Counted from the stretch's first letter, positions 47,721 to 59,401 are shown. The stretch: DNA of 64,000 nucleotides from Cocos nucifera (GCA_006176705.1 QRFJ01000374.1:602093-666092); one strand, 5' to 3'. Notes: generated by a model from the letters alone, not told the origin. Made by a program: numbers and translations.

Positions 47721-49000
47721 CAAAAATCCTATCTTTCAAAAATCCTATCTTTGTCATGGGACATGGTAAAAAGTACAGATACTAGAATGGACTTAAAACC
47801 TTTTTTCATTAGTCACCAACAATGGGAACCTAACCTTATTCTAGCAAAAACTAGTTCTAAGGTTTAAAGAGTAATAACAAATTGCTGATATATGACTAAG
47901 CTGGCATTAAAACTTATATTAGTCCCAAGAAGGTAATCAGTGCTGGTTACTACAAAACTGAGAGGATAAGTTATTCTCTTAATGAAAACCAATCAATATG
48001 TCCTAAGTAACAGGAACCTTTTAAGGGATTCCATCTATATGAATATAGAAGTGGTGCTGCTTCTAACAAAAGTTTAAGGATTTTAACTTTTATAAATATT
48101 CAGGAAACCAGGATAAGCGCATTGCCATAATAGTACTAAAGCAACTTAAAATCTCTAATCAAAACTAGATATGATTGTATGTATGCCTTTTTCGGTTCTA
48201 ACATTAAAGTTTTGGTTTAAGCGAATAGCCACCAATAATTTTGTTAGGACTTTAAAAGGTTTACACTAATTGAAAGTTTAAATTAAAAGATATCTTCATG
48301 TATGCATAGTCATTTTATTACAAGCTAAAGAAAATTTAATATTACAATCTAGTCAGAGAATGTTGGATAGATTGTAATATCTAAATAAAATTAGGAAGAG
48401 AAATGGATGCATTGTACAGTTTCCTCTAAGAAATAAATAAATAATAATAAGAGAAAGAAAGAGACCAATATATGTTTATGGTTGTTTTTTGAAAGAAACT
48501 TCTTTTTAAGATATCTTTATCAGATAGACTTTAATTTAAAATTAAAGTCTCGTAACCTTGGAGAGATGCTTCTATACTATTTCATTATTATAAGCTATTT
48601 GACTTTAATTTAAATTGAAAAGTTAGAAGATAAAGAGATATATTTATGATTGAGAAGTCACACATCTATGAATTGAAATCAATCAATCATCTTCCTTTTA
48701 TTTTAAAATTTTTATTCTTTCTTAGCTTCTAAATAGTTGCTTAAAAAGATCTAAGGGATTCTTCAAAATTACTATATATAGAATCTATAAGGCTTCTTTA
48801 TATCTTGCATGTGTTTTTATCTAAAACCCATTAGCAAAACTAATTCTCTGTATACACGATAATGTCCCAATGGACAATACTGCTTGTTATGTGGCAACGA
48901 AGGCCATAACAATAGTTGTTGGTTAAAGACATCTTTTTTTTTTTTTAATTAAAAAAATTCAGGTAGACCGATCACATGCCAACTTTAGAGAGAAGAATAT
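47721..49000. other. AT-rich unassigned sequence
   Basis: It starts with a 16-bp direct duplication (CAAAAATCCTATCTTT at 47721 and 47737) at the deletion end of the Copia fragment. A TGTTGG at 48361 followed by a TATATATAG box near 48773 could be an LTR, but no partner or duplication is visible. A 25-bp near-palindrome lies at 48526-48550. No gene is recognised. Confidence 0.3.
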
Positions 49001-49465
49001 CACTACAAGAAAAATATTATTTAACAATAAAAATTTTGCAATGGACAGAATCCATTTCTAATCAGTTGTTAATTAACAATGGATTTACAATGGAATGCTC
49101 AATTCTGTTGCTAATCTTGAAAAAATAAATTTACAATAGATTTACAACGGATTAGAAATAGAAAGTTTACAATGGAATAACAACGGACCTAAAATCTGTT
49201 GCTAAATTTCGCAGAAGGTTCCCATGTATTATTGGCAATGGAATTGTAATAGATTAGCAACTAAATATTGCAATAGATTTATAATGGACTAAATTTTTAT
49301 TGCTAATACTTTATTAAAAAATTATATATTTTTTCATAAGCTTACAACAGATTTACAATCGAAGTTGCCTCATTGCTAATATGAAAATAACAAATTTGTA
49401 ACAGTAGTGAAACAGCATTGTATCCTTTGCTAATCTAGAAATAAAAGAATTATAATAGAGTAATA
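49001..49465. mobile_element. CACTA transposon end 1 (fragment)
   Basis: Begins CACTACAAGAAAAAT, the classic CACTA (En/Spm-like) terminal repeat, followed by about 450 bp of short degenerate subterminal repeats of the type TTTACAATGGATTAG in both orientations. It is cut at 49466 by a second CACTA terminus. The opposite end is not in the window. Confidence 0.8.
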
Positions 49466-49479
49466 CACTAGTATAAAAC

Positions 49480-49895
49480 ATGGAGATGGCAGTTGTTCAC
49501 AACTACTGTCGTAGTCCAAAAAATTGCTGCCATAGCCTACGGTAGCGATTCGATAAATGCTACCACTATGGCAATCATCGTAAGGCTATGACAATTATTT
49601 TTACAGTGATTATGGTAACCGCTACCATAAATTGCCTATGGCAGTGGTTCATAGAACCACTGCCATAGACAGCCTATGACAGTGGTTACAAAACCACTAC
49701 CATAGGTACTATGATAGCGGTTATAGAATCGCTACCATAGATATGGCAGTGGTACACAACCGCTGCCATAGTTCTACTATAGCAGTTGTTATGGAACCAC
49801 TGCCATAGTTTATTATGGCATACAGCAGTTGGCACGTGACATATTGGCAGCGGTTGGCATGCCTATGACAACGATTTTATAATTGCTATCGTAGA
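49480..49895. repeat. Subterminal palindromic repeats of CACTA 2
   Basis: About ten copies of CTATGGCAGTGGTT and its inverse AACCACTGCCATAG are arranged as palindromes of about 30 bp. Subterminal repeats of this kind bind the element's TNPA-like protein in known CACTA elements; binding here is inferred. Confidence 0.8.
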
Positions 49896-50229
49896 TTTTG
49901 AATAATAAAAAAATATAAAATTTTAATTTTTACTTTTTTACCTGATAAATACAGTTCAATATATAACATAAAAAAATATTATAAATATAATAATATTTTT
50001 AAAATATTTAAATTTTATTACTGAATAAAATTTATTATAATATTTAAAAAAATACATCAGAAGTCTCTTAAATCTATATCTAAGTCATCATCACCAGAAG
50101 AAGATGGAGCACGAGCTGGAGGAGCTAGAGCTCAAATGTTGGTGGAGCAGATGCCGATGGTTTCTGGATAGCTGATGCGAAGATAGATGGAGTATGCTCT
50201 ACCTATGACTCATGTGCAGAGCTCTGCAT

Positions 50230-50723
50230 ACATCGAAATGCCTCATATGCAGTGCAACTCTACTTGGAGGGGGAGGAAACTCTCCACATCATGTACTATA
50301 ATTTATCGAATATCTACGATGAGCTCAATCTATCCATGTAGATATATCAAAAAGAACAATCATCTAAATTAATCAAAATAAACTTTTACAAATCTTAACA
50401 TTGATTTTCAATGCAATATTTTCTAAATACTACTTATTTTTCTTACGAGATACGTGCTTTGGTAAGCAGCATTGCTAATAATGTTGCTCACCAAAGTACA
50501 TATCTAGTAGGAGAAACAAGCAATATCTAGAGAATGTTGTATTAAAAATCAATGTTAAGGTTTGTAAAAGTTCATTTTGGTCAATCTAAATAATTATTCT
50601 TTCTGATATGTCTACATGGACAGGTTGAGCTCATCGTAGATATCTGACAAATTACAGTAAATGATATAGAGGATTCCTCCCTCCAAGTGGAGCTGCATCG
50701 CATACCAGATATTTTGATCTACG
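50230..50723. repeat. Loopless inverted duplication with arms of about 247 bp
   Basis: The sequence left of 50476 reappears inverted to the right from 50477. Matching landmarks are ATCTACGATGAGCTCAA (about 50311-50327) with TTGAGCTCATCGTAGAT (about 50627-50643), CTTTTACAAA with TTTGTAAAAG, and CTACTTGGAGG with CCTCCAAGTGG. There is essentially no spacer (GCATTGCT|AATAATGTTGC). The arms differ at about one base in eight by eye. A transcript would fold into one long hairpin. Confidence 0.88.
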
Positions 50724-50879
50724 TAAAATGATGTTTTGGTATCATCGTGACCTACAATGTTAATGAATATTAATCCATATAATATATTAAATAATAATAT
50801 TAGTAGAGCATCAATAAATAATAGACTCTAATATTTATACTAGAATGTTAAAGTCATCGCCTAGTGGCATCATCAATGC

Positions 50880-52335
50880 AATCCTTTCTTAGAATAGTAG
50901 TCTATGATGACTATCTTCTCCACCATCCTATAATAATTCAGATCCTCTGTACGATGCTGTGAATCTCTCAAGCTAGCATAACACCCAATGGTGGCACTCA
51001 ATATCATGCTACTATTTTATGTTGCCATGTTTATGGACCAGCTGTGAATATTAAATTTGTAGCCATTAATGACGAGCTATTTATACTAATGTATGGTACG
51101 ATTAGGATCCATTGAAAGAGCACGTACTTCAGAACTCACATCACTGAATGATAATCTTCACACCTAATTAAGAAGATGATATCTAATTAGTAAATATATT
51201 CAAATAAGCTACATGCATGGAGAATATATAATCGCTTACATGATCTTTGAACCATTCAAAAAATTCTTTGTGATGCATTTTTTCTTTCTCCTGCATACTT
51301 AGGGCACCGTATTTTACTCTTATGATCTTCTTATATTTGATGCATGCATAAAAAATAAATTTAGGTGTCATTAGATATTTTCTTCTAAATACTATAAAAT
51401 AAATAAGGCTGAGTGTTTCACCTTATATATGGCTCAATGACATCACAATTGAAGAGTACGTAGCGATGCACCTTTTTTCTTTCCTCAATGCTCAAATCAA
51501 TGAGACGGTATAAAGTAAAAAGTCGATCTGACTGTGGAATGGACTCAAATGCAGGCTCAATTGGCTCATATTGATCATCTTGATTTCTCATTAGCCAATT
51601 ACGATGAGTCTCAAGCTTGTTTAAGTATATAGTACAAAAATTCATACACTTTTGACCTAAATAACCTTCTGCTATGAATCTCTCTAAGCGATTTATATTT
51701 CTTACATAAGATTTCAGCATTTGAATATTCCTCTTGATGGGGTACATTCATCGATAGAACACTGGACCTCTAAGTGCAACTTTCCCTACAAAGTATATGG
51801 TGAGATGCATCATAACTATAAAAAATGATGGTTAAAATATCTTTTTCAGATCACATAATATAGTCACCACCCTTGCCTTCATTTCTTTTATATCTTTCTT
51901 AAGCAACCTCTTCGCATAAATATTTCTGTAGAAGTTGTAAAGATAAATAACAATCATTCTAATATTTTTGGGCAATACACGGCGAATAGCAATTAGGATC
52001 AACTCCTGCATCAACACATGATAATCATGAGTTTTCAATCCTCCAAATTTGACATCCTTATTATTCGCATGCTTTGATATGTTGCTTAAGTACCCATCTG
52101 AAACCTTTACGTTCTCTAAGACACAAAGAAATGTGGACCGTTTGGAGGCATTGATAACATAGCATACATGAGGGAGCCTCCATTGTTCTTCCCCTATCGA
52201 ATCTGGGTGGAGCGATCTTCTAATACCCCATTCTTTTAAGTCAAATTAAAAATTCAAGTCATCCTTGGTCTTATCCTTGATGTTTAAGATTGTTGCCAAT
52301 AAAAGCTCGCACATATTTTTTTCAATATGCATTAC
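50880..52335 (-). pseudogene. CACTA TNP2-type transposase remnant
   Basis: Read on the minus strand. The segment 52040-52335 begins with MHIEK and carries LLATILNIKDKTKDDLN and VSDGYLSNISK. GLKTHDYHVLMQEL follows (52038 downwards) with VLPKNIR. MYPIKRNIQMLKSYVRN and AEGYLGQKCMNF (51747-51418) are the DUF4218-type part. A DUF4216-like stretch lies at 50880-51000. The order and motifs match plant En/Spm TNP2 proteins. Several frameshifts and stops separate the blocks. The N-terminal half is missing because the Gypsy element interrupts it at 52336. Confidence 0.87.
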
Positions 52336-54192
52336 TGATGCATGCTAATTTATAGCTATGACAAGTGCACCAATCGATCAAGTAATAAAGTGAATGAGTA
52401 GAGTATCGTCCCTAGAGGATTAAAAAATAAGTACTGAAAAGCTCTTTCCTATGCTTTATTTAGAAGACCGATTTATGAGAATAAAAAATTAAAGAATAAA
52501 ATAAATAAATAATTAAAAAAATTTTAGGAAATAGAGAGAGTGTAATTATTAGGGTTTTAAATTTAAGAGCAATGGTTTACTAAGGCAATCGATTCACTAA
52601 CTCAATCAACACAATATTCAAATTTTTAGATTAATTTTATTTAATGTGACGGTGGAGTCTCCTAATTTATTCACTACCCTTTGGTCCAGGCATAGCAAAA
52701 CTATCAATATTTATTAATTATCCTTTGATCCAGGTGTAATTTAAATAAATATTAATGCATTAAATTTTGTGAAACCCTCTAATTAAAATATGCTGCGTCC
52801 AAAGCGCACTAAAATTCCCGCATGCATATGAATTCTAATTTGATTCATAATACAAGGTATATAATCAAGAAGCAATAACATAGATGTACTTGGTCCGTAA
52901 CATCTATGTTCATTAGATCAATTAGAAGATGGCCAGTAATCTAAAGGCATTAAGATCAGATTTATATACTCCTCATGAATAAAATTTAAAAATAAATCAT
53001 ACTGAATATTGCATCAAAAGAGTGGCTACACCTTAGCCTTAGTAAAAAAAAATTTAGTTCATGATAACAAGTTCTAAAATAGCAAATAAAATAAAAAGCA
53101 TAAAAAAATTAGACTGTTTGATTGCTGAAATTGATTGTCCGTTGCTCTTGGTGTGGAGAACTTGATGAAGAAGAAGAGGCTTCTTGATCGATGTTTTGAT
53201 TGTCGAAAAAAAACTTTTTTCTTTCTCTCAAATCACTCTTCTCTTTCTACCTCTCTCCTATCTTTTTTTTTGTTTTTTTATTTCTAACTTTCTTCCTTTT
53301 TCTCTGACTTTCCTACGACTTCTTTCTTCTCTCCCCCTCTCTGGTTTTTTTTTTCACGGCAACAACAGGTATTTATAGATAAAGAGTTTGATTTTCCCCT
53401 AAAATCTATCAAAAATTAGATTTAAGACTCCTAAAATAACTCAAATTAAGATCTGAGTAATTCTGCCTGTTAGATATTGATCAAATGGTCCAAAAATCAC
53501 TCAAAAACCCCTTAAAATAACCCAGATCAAGTCGGATTTCATATCAGCCATTGGATCAACCGTTAGATTGAATCTAGGTCGTCCGATCATGTAGAAAGAA
53601 GCCTTCTGATCTTTAGTTTAACATCGGAATGAATCTCAGCCATTGGATCTCGATCAGGAGCTGTGGATGCCATCCATCAGTGCCTTCATTTCGACCATCC
53701 GATCAAGTTTCAGTGAATGCTACCTGTTGGATCAGCCAAAATTTCTAAATTATCCTTCATAAACTATGCGCAAGCCCAATGTTGCATGGACCAGCGCGTT
53801 CTTCGGCCAATCGGAGCGCTTTTCCTGATGTGAAATACCCAAAATACCCTCCAAATGGTCCACCATGAGCCGCAAAAAATGCTGACGTCATCCTAACATC
53901 AGCGTTGCATCAGCGGGTCGGTTTGCTGTTGTGATCGAACCGGGCCGAACCATTGAACCGATTTTCTGAACCAATTTGAACCGAACCGATTTTTTTTTTT
54001 TTAAATTCAATTCCAGGCTCATTTGAAGTCCGTTTTGCCTAAAATTTATTTCATTTGAACCAAAAAAAAAAGATCTTCACATTGGTAGCCTTCTTTCCTA
54101 TATAAGATTAATAAAAGTATCAATTTCTAAAGAAAAAGATTAATTTATTTTATAATTTAATACTTTTATTAGTATATTTTTACTACTTATCA
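52336..54192 (-). repeat. 3' LTR of the minus-strand Gypsy element
   Basis: In reverse it begins TGATAAGTAGTAAAAAT after the tract AAGTTAGGGGGTG and ends GCATGCATCA. It is 1857 bp. Only the last 21 bp of the partner LTR are in the window. Confidence 0.85.
53370..53377 (-). promoter_or_regulatory. TATA box in the minus-strand Gypsy LTR
   Basis: In reverse it reads TATAAATA in CTATAAATACCTGTTG, followed by a long pyrimidine tract on the plus strand (53200-53350). It is the probable U3/R promoter of this LTR. Confidence 0.5.
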
Positions 54193-55523
54193 CACCCCCT
54201 AACTTAGTCATTGCTAGTCCCTTAGCAATGTTTTATTTAATATCATGTTTCAATAAGATTATCCATCACAAAGATAAAATCTAGGATTAAAGGTCAAAAA
54301 GTTTAGAAAATACTGCTAACTAAGCATTGAGCTTTAGAAGCAAATTTTTCAGTCAATACAATTAAAAACTTTCTTAGAGTACATCAAAGATCTATAGCAC
54401 TTGTGTTCGTGATGACTAACTTTAGCATTTCAGTATTAAATTAAAAGAACAAAAGTATCTTCTCTTATCACCTATTTTGGTCAATTTTCTATACATTCTC
54501 AATTTTATACTCATGAATTAAGGTAGCTTTCACACTGCCTTTTTTTCTTTTCTTTTTTTTTTTTTTTTTTTCCTGTGCTGAGCATCCTGGCCTTTCCTTC
54601 ATCATTTTACGTGAATTTTCATACTTAACCTAGGTGCAGGGATCCAGTTACTAGGTTTTAGGCAATCCACATATACTCTGTCTTTTGCACTTTATTTATA
54701 GGTAGGTAGCTCTTTCCTTAAATTCAAGTTTCTTTGATTAGAATGTATATTAATTATCAATTTTTAGTGATAATTGAATCCTCAGTTGGCCTTATAATCA
54801 ATACCTACTTTGCCTTGTTAGTGTGCATGTGCAATTAAAAAAGTGCTAATAGTCTTTTAATGACCTAAGTAGGCTGCTAAAAGTTGACCAACTAATCTAC
54901 TTCTTTAACTCATTACATTCATTAGCAAATAATTCTATCTTTTATCACTTATCCAGTCTTATCTTGCTCAAGATTTTCTTCTTGACACATGATTTTTTTT
55001 TTTTAATTAACTTATTCTACATTGTCTTAAAGGAGAAAGAAAAATAAAGGGTGCAATAAAGGATAGGAAGGAATACACCTGATTTGGTTCAGTCTGGTTC
55101 TTTGGAGCTTTGAAATTTTGCTTGAGCTCTCATTGATTTTTCTCTGCAAAATTAAAAAATACACACCAAAGCAGTAAAAGAGCAACCAATAAATTACTAA
55201 AAAAATAAAAGAAAAAAAATGATCAAAACTAAAAAGAAAAGAAACAACCTATCTAGTAGTTCTGATTTATAGTCTTCAGCTTGACTTTCTTTGAGTTCTA
55301 AAGTGGATCAATCCGGTGCCACTTCAATTGGAATACTTTCATGTTTGATCGAGTCCCTCTTTCAATTTGGACATTGCTAGCTTTTATAGTCTCAAACCTA
55401 TTTTCTACAGAATTCTCATATAATGGAATTGTCAATAATATCAATTAGAAAATAAGTTTGATTATCATCAGGATATGTTTAGTATCTTTGAAAACATTAA
55501 AAGTAACTTGTTCATCTTGGACT
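54193..55523 (-). other. Non-coding stretch between protease and 3' LTR
   Basis: Here a full Gypsy element would carry several kb of pol. Only a short tail after the protease is readable, then no domain. On the minus strand there is a GTAACTGGATCCCTG-type block near 54640 related to blocks in the plus-strand Gypsy element. A poly-T run is at 54541-54571. The purine tract AAGTTAGGGGGTG adjoins the LTR. Confidence 0.75.
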
Positions 55524-57582
55524 CTAAGAATTAATTTTTCTTGTTGAACATCTATTAAAGCTCCTCCAGTAGCTAAAAAGGGTCTTCCCTAAAATAAGGG
55601 GTACATCATAATCTTCTTTCATATCAAGAACAATAAAATCAACAGGAAAAATAAACTTGTTTACCTTTACCAAGACATCCTCCACTATACCTCTTGGATA
55701 TTTAATGGATCTGTTGGCTAATTGAAGAGTAATAGTGGTAGGCTTTGGTTCTCCTAGACCCAGCTTCCTGAAAATAGAAAAAGGCATGAGATTAATGCTT
55801 GCTCCTAAATCACATAAAACTTTATCAAAACTACAATCACCAATAATGCAGGGGATAGTAAAACTCCCTGGATCTTTTAGCTTCTGTGGTAATTTATTTT
55901 GAAGTATTGCTGAGCATTCTTCATTCAAATTTATTCTCTCATGCTCCTTCAGCTTTTTCTTATTTGTTAGGATTTCTTTGAGAAACTTGGCATACCTGGG
56001 CATTTGAGTAATAGCATCTACAAAAGGAATATTAATATGTAAATTCTTTAGAATTTTGAAAAAGTTAGAAAATTTCTTATCTGGATGCTGTATTTGTCTC
56101 TCTGGGAATGGTAGTGGCGGCACGTAGGGCTTCACATTTGGATCAACAAACTGTATACCTGGAGACCATCCATCTGCTGGTTGTTTTGGTGACTGACGAA
56201 TTTTAGTTGATGGTTCCTTATTTGTAGTTGGCTCTTCAGTCTCTTTCTTCTGATGTGGCTCCTCCAGCTTTGTACCACTTCTTAGGGTGATAGCATTGAC
56301 TTGCTCCCTTGGATTTGTCTCCGTATTGCTTGGCAAGGATCCTTGAGGTCTCTCGGAGATTATCTTAGCCATTTGACCTATTTGCATCTCCAAGTTTCGA
56401 ATTGCTGCTGTTTGGTCCTGCCTAAGTTTGGCTTCCAAATTTTTTATAGTTGCTTCTTGGTTTTGCATAAATTTGACCATCAGCTCTTCCATGTTGGACT
56501 TCTTTTCAGGTACTTGGAATCCCGGGGGTGGCTGTTGTGCTGCATTTTGATTGCTCCATGAGAAATTTGGGTGCTGCCTCCACCCTTGATTGTATGTGTT
56601 GGAGTAGGGATTATTTTGTTGCGGTCCTGAAAAAATTACCAATATAATTAGCTGTATCAGTTGTTTTAGCAAAAGGATTACCTGTCTGGCAATTGCTCGT
56701 ATCGTGTCCTCCTCCACATAGGTCACAAGTAATGCTCTGAACATGCATAGCTGTTCCCTTTAAGTTATTGACTTCAGGCTCTAAGGGCTGCAATTTTAGC
56801 TAGTAAGGTTGGCACGCAATCTACTCCCTGCACAGCTGCTAGTCTTTTTGGCATCATGCAGTTCTGTCTGCCATTGATAGCTATTTGATGCCATCTCATC
56901 GATCAGATCGAAGGCTTCTTCCTCCATTTTTTGATTAATGGTTCCTCCTGCTGCTGCATCAATCATAGAATGATTAGTAGGAGATAAACCATTATAGAAA
57001 GTTTGTACCTGAAGCCATACGGATAGTTGATGATGTGGACATCTCCTCAGTAGTTCCTTGAAATGCTCCCAAGCCTCATATAGTGTCTCCATGTCCATCT
57101 GCATAAAAGAAGTGATATCGTTGCGCATCTTAGGCAGTCTTGGAAGGTGGAAAGTACTTGGCTAAGAATTTTTGGGCTAGGACATCCCAAGTTGTGATAG
57201 AACCTGCAGGAAGAGAATGAAGCCAACTTTTAGCTTTGTCCCGTAAAGAGAAAGGAAATAACCTTAATCTAATAGCATCATCCGACACCCCATTAATTTT
57301 AAAAGTATCACAAAGTTCAAGAAAATTAGAAATATGGGCATTCGGATCATCATGCACGTGTCCACTGAATTGGATAGTTGATTGAATCATCTGGATCATC
57401 GTCGATTTTATTTCGAAGTTGTTTGCTCGTACAAGCGGTCTCCTGATGCTCGAAGCTGCATCAGCTACAAATGGTGTGATGTAATCATTTAATGGATGAT
57501 GTACTGATCGAATAGCTTCATGCTGTCCTTCGATTGCCATATCCAATCCTAGATTGATGTCGTTAGGATCTTCAGCTGCCAT
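55524..57582 (-). pseudogene. gag: Gag-protease remnant of the minus-strand Gypsy element
   Basis: Starts at the ATG at 57582 (MAAEDPND). The retrotransposon gag domain is clear in the first 150 codons (LRLFPFSLRDKAKSWLHSLP, TTWDVLAQKFLAKYFPP). A frameshift leads to 57128-56796, another to 56793-56611 with an intact knuckle CDLCGGGHDTSNC, and another to the 406-codon frame 56744-55524. That frame holds a Pro/Gln-rich linker, NAITLRSGTKLEEP, the segment FSNFFKILKNLHINIPFVDAI, and the aspartic protease site CDLGASINLMPFSIFRKLGLG cut to its core DLGASINLMP, ending at PLILGK. The order fits Athila/Tat-type gag-pro. At least three frameshifts make it non-functional as one protein. Confidence 0.9.
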
Positions 57583-57751
57583 GTTTCTTTCTTGTTGTAG
57601 TCTTCTAATGGTTTTTCAATTTTTGGATCTAAAGGTAGTAAGTTACAATGTCCAGTACGTATCATGCAATGAATAATTTTTTTTTAAAAAAATAAAAATA
57701 AATTTTTAAAGTAAAGTTAGGATCAAAATTTTAATATTATTTTAGACACAA

Positions 57752-57769
57752 TCCCCGACAGCGGCGCCA
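57752..57769 (-). promoter_or_regulatory. Primer-binding site of the minus-strand Gypsy element
   Basis: In reverse: TGGCGCCGCTGTCGGGGA. It is close to the Athila-type site TGGCGCCGTTGCCGGGGA, which is complementary to the 3' end of tRNA-Asp, with two differences. Confidence 0.82.
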
Positions 57770-57775
57770 AAAACT

Positions 57776-57796
57776 TGATGCATGCTAATTTATAGC
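57776..57796 (-). repeat. 5' LTR stub of the minus-strand Gypsy element
   Basis: 21 bp identical to the end of the LTR at 52336, directly next to the primer-binding region. It is broken off where the plus-strand Gypsy element begins. Confidence 0.82.
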
Positions 57797-59395
57797 TAAT
57801 AAGCATCATAAATTCACCAATAAAAGTATTAATTTATTAATTAATTTATATTAATTTTTAAAAATTATTAATCAATTTATATATAATTTTTAAAAAATTC
57901 ATATTTTTATTAATTAAAAAATTAATTAAAAAAATAATAAAAATTAAAAAATAAAATTTTATTATCAGTAGAAAGAGCTTATTTTTTTGATCACAATTAA
58001 ATAAATTTTGAGTAAAATAGAGCTAAAATAGAAAAGATATAAATTTTTAAAGATATAAAATAAATAAAAATTAAATAAAAAAAGAAAATGGCTCAGCCGG
58101 CTCCGTAAGCCAAGCCACCAAGCCAAGCCAAGCCATCAAAGTCGACTCAGCTATTTAAGCCATCAATCGGTCCACGATCCAGGCGTGGACCACCAGCTCA
58201 ACAAAAACCGATGAATCAGAGATTGCCACATGGCGGACCTAGACCCTTAAAGGGTCCACAGAAATTTATCGTGGCTCACAGGATATTTTGGTCTTTTCAC
58301 CTAGTGACAAGAGCGCTGATTGGTTATGGTATGTAGTGCGGCCAGTCCATGCGGTCCATGGGAACAGTAACTGCACGATCGGACGGCTGCGATTGATTGC
58401 GGTCAAGATCGAACGGTGGTGGTGATTTTTCGGGTTTGATTCAAATTCTATCAGTGATCTAGCACGATCCAATGGTCAGAAAACCAAGTGATGAAGATCC
58501 AACGGTCCAGAATGCAATCGATAGTGATCAGGACTCCCAAAGCATGATTTGCGGTCAGATTTCCTCCATCAACGCACGATCGGACGGTCAAAATTTAATC
58601 CGACCTGATCTGGGCTGATATGCATTCGATTTTGATGATTTTTGGATCGTTGGATTCCTATTGAATGGCCAGATTTCACCAGACTTACCAGAGTCATATT
58701 AGAGTTATTTTGATTTAAATTTTATTCAAATTTCTTTATATTTTGACGATTATAAAGGCTATTAGTCCCACATTGCTCTTAGAAAAAAAAATATCCAGCC
58801 TCCTAGCTCTATAAAAAGGATCCTAGGCCTCCAAAAATCAACATCTCCGATCAAGGTGAAGCTTTGGTATAGGACGAAGCCAGGCTATGGGTTAAAGGTT
58901 GCTTCGAAGCAACGGATGTCGAGAAGAAGAGCCGAGCTTCTACACCATCTTTCTGCCAATGCCAATCCAAGATTAGAGATCAGGCTATTTTATTTTTTTT
59001 TAAATTTCATGTATTTAAATTTTAAAATTTTAATTAATAAAAATTTTATTTTTTTTGTACTTTAATTTCTTACTTTTTATTTTTATTATAATTTAATTTT
59101 TGTACTTTAAATTATTGCTTCGCAAGTAGATGCTAAGATCTAACTAGTAGATCTTAGTACCAAGTTTAAATTCCTGCACCTTTTAATTTTTACTTTTTAT
59201 TTTTTGACTTTATTTTTTTTTATCCCAAAACTCTTCTTCTTTTCTTTTCAAAAATCAAAGATTTCAAATCTAAAAATACTACCTTCCTTGTGGATTCGAC
59301 CCGACTCACTGCTATTTACGTATTTTTAATTATTTTAAGAAGTCGAATTAAACTGATAAACACGGTGTCTTAACGACAACATCGCGTTCCTATCA
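57797..59395 (+). repeat. 5' LTR of the plus-strand Gypsy element
   Basis: Starts TAATAAGCATC (the 3' LTR has TGATAAGCATC, so the TG has mutated) and ends CGTTCCTATCA. It is 1599 bp. The first 700 bp match 63288-64000 closely. Confidence 0.88.
58810..58817 (+). promoter_or_regulatory. TATA box of the plus-strand Gypsy 5' LTR
   Basis: TATAAAAA follows CCTAGCTC, about 580 bp before the LTR end. It is the likely promoter of the element RNA. Confidence 0.55.
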
Positions 59396-59401
59396 AGTTT
59401 T

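Larger units (their letters stand above)
49466..52335 (-). mobile_element. CACTA transposon 2 with TNP2 remnant, cut by a Gypsy element
   Basis: Begins CACTAGTATAAAACATGG and is followed by a dense array of subterminal palindromic repeats. An AT-rich spacer, an inverted duplication and a TNP2-type transposase remnant on the minus strand come next. The element is interrupted at 52336 by a minus-strand Gypsy element. Its remainder must lie beyond the right edge of the window if it survives. ATA precedes the terminus (possible 3-bp target duplication). Confidence 0.82.
52336..57796 (-). mobile_element. Athila-like Gypsy element without pol (minus strand)
   Basis: In reverse order: a 21-bp stub of the 5' LTR (57776-57796), primer-binding site (57752-57769), short leader, gag and protease (57582-55524), a 1.3-kb non-coding stretch, purine tract, and 3' LTR (54192-52336). 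Reverse transcriptase, RNase H and integrase are absent, so the element depends on others. Its 5' LTR is interrupted by a plus-strand Gypsy element, and the remainder should follow that element beyond the window. The left flank ATTAC (52331-52335) is the likely target duplication. Confidence 0.87.

Noticed and set aside
48361..49000. Another solo LTR starting TGTTGG
   Set aside because: No partner, no clear CA end and no target duplication; mentioned only as a possibility.
49480..49895. Microsatellite or MITE
   Set aside because: The palindromic units are subterminal repeats directly after a CACTA terminus, which explains them better.
50187..50372. 61-codon open frame as a gene
   Set aside because: It overlaps the inverted duplication in a frame not preserved in the other arm.
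56301..56561. 86-codon plus-strand frame
   Set aside because: Antisense of the well-supported gag-protease frame.
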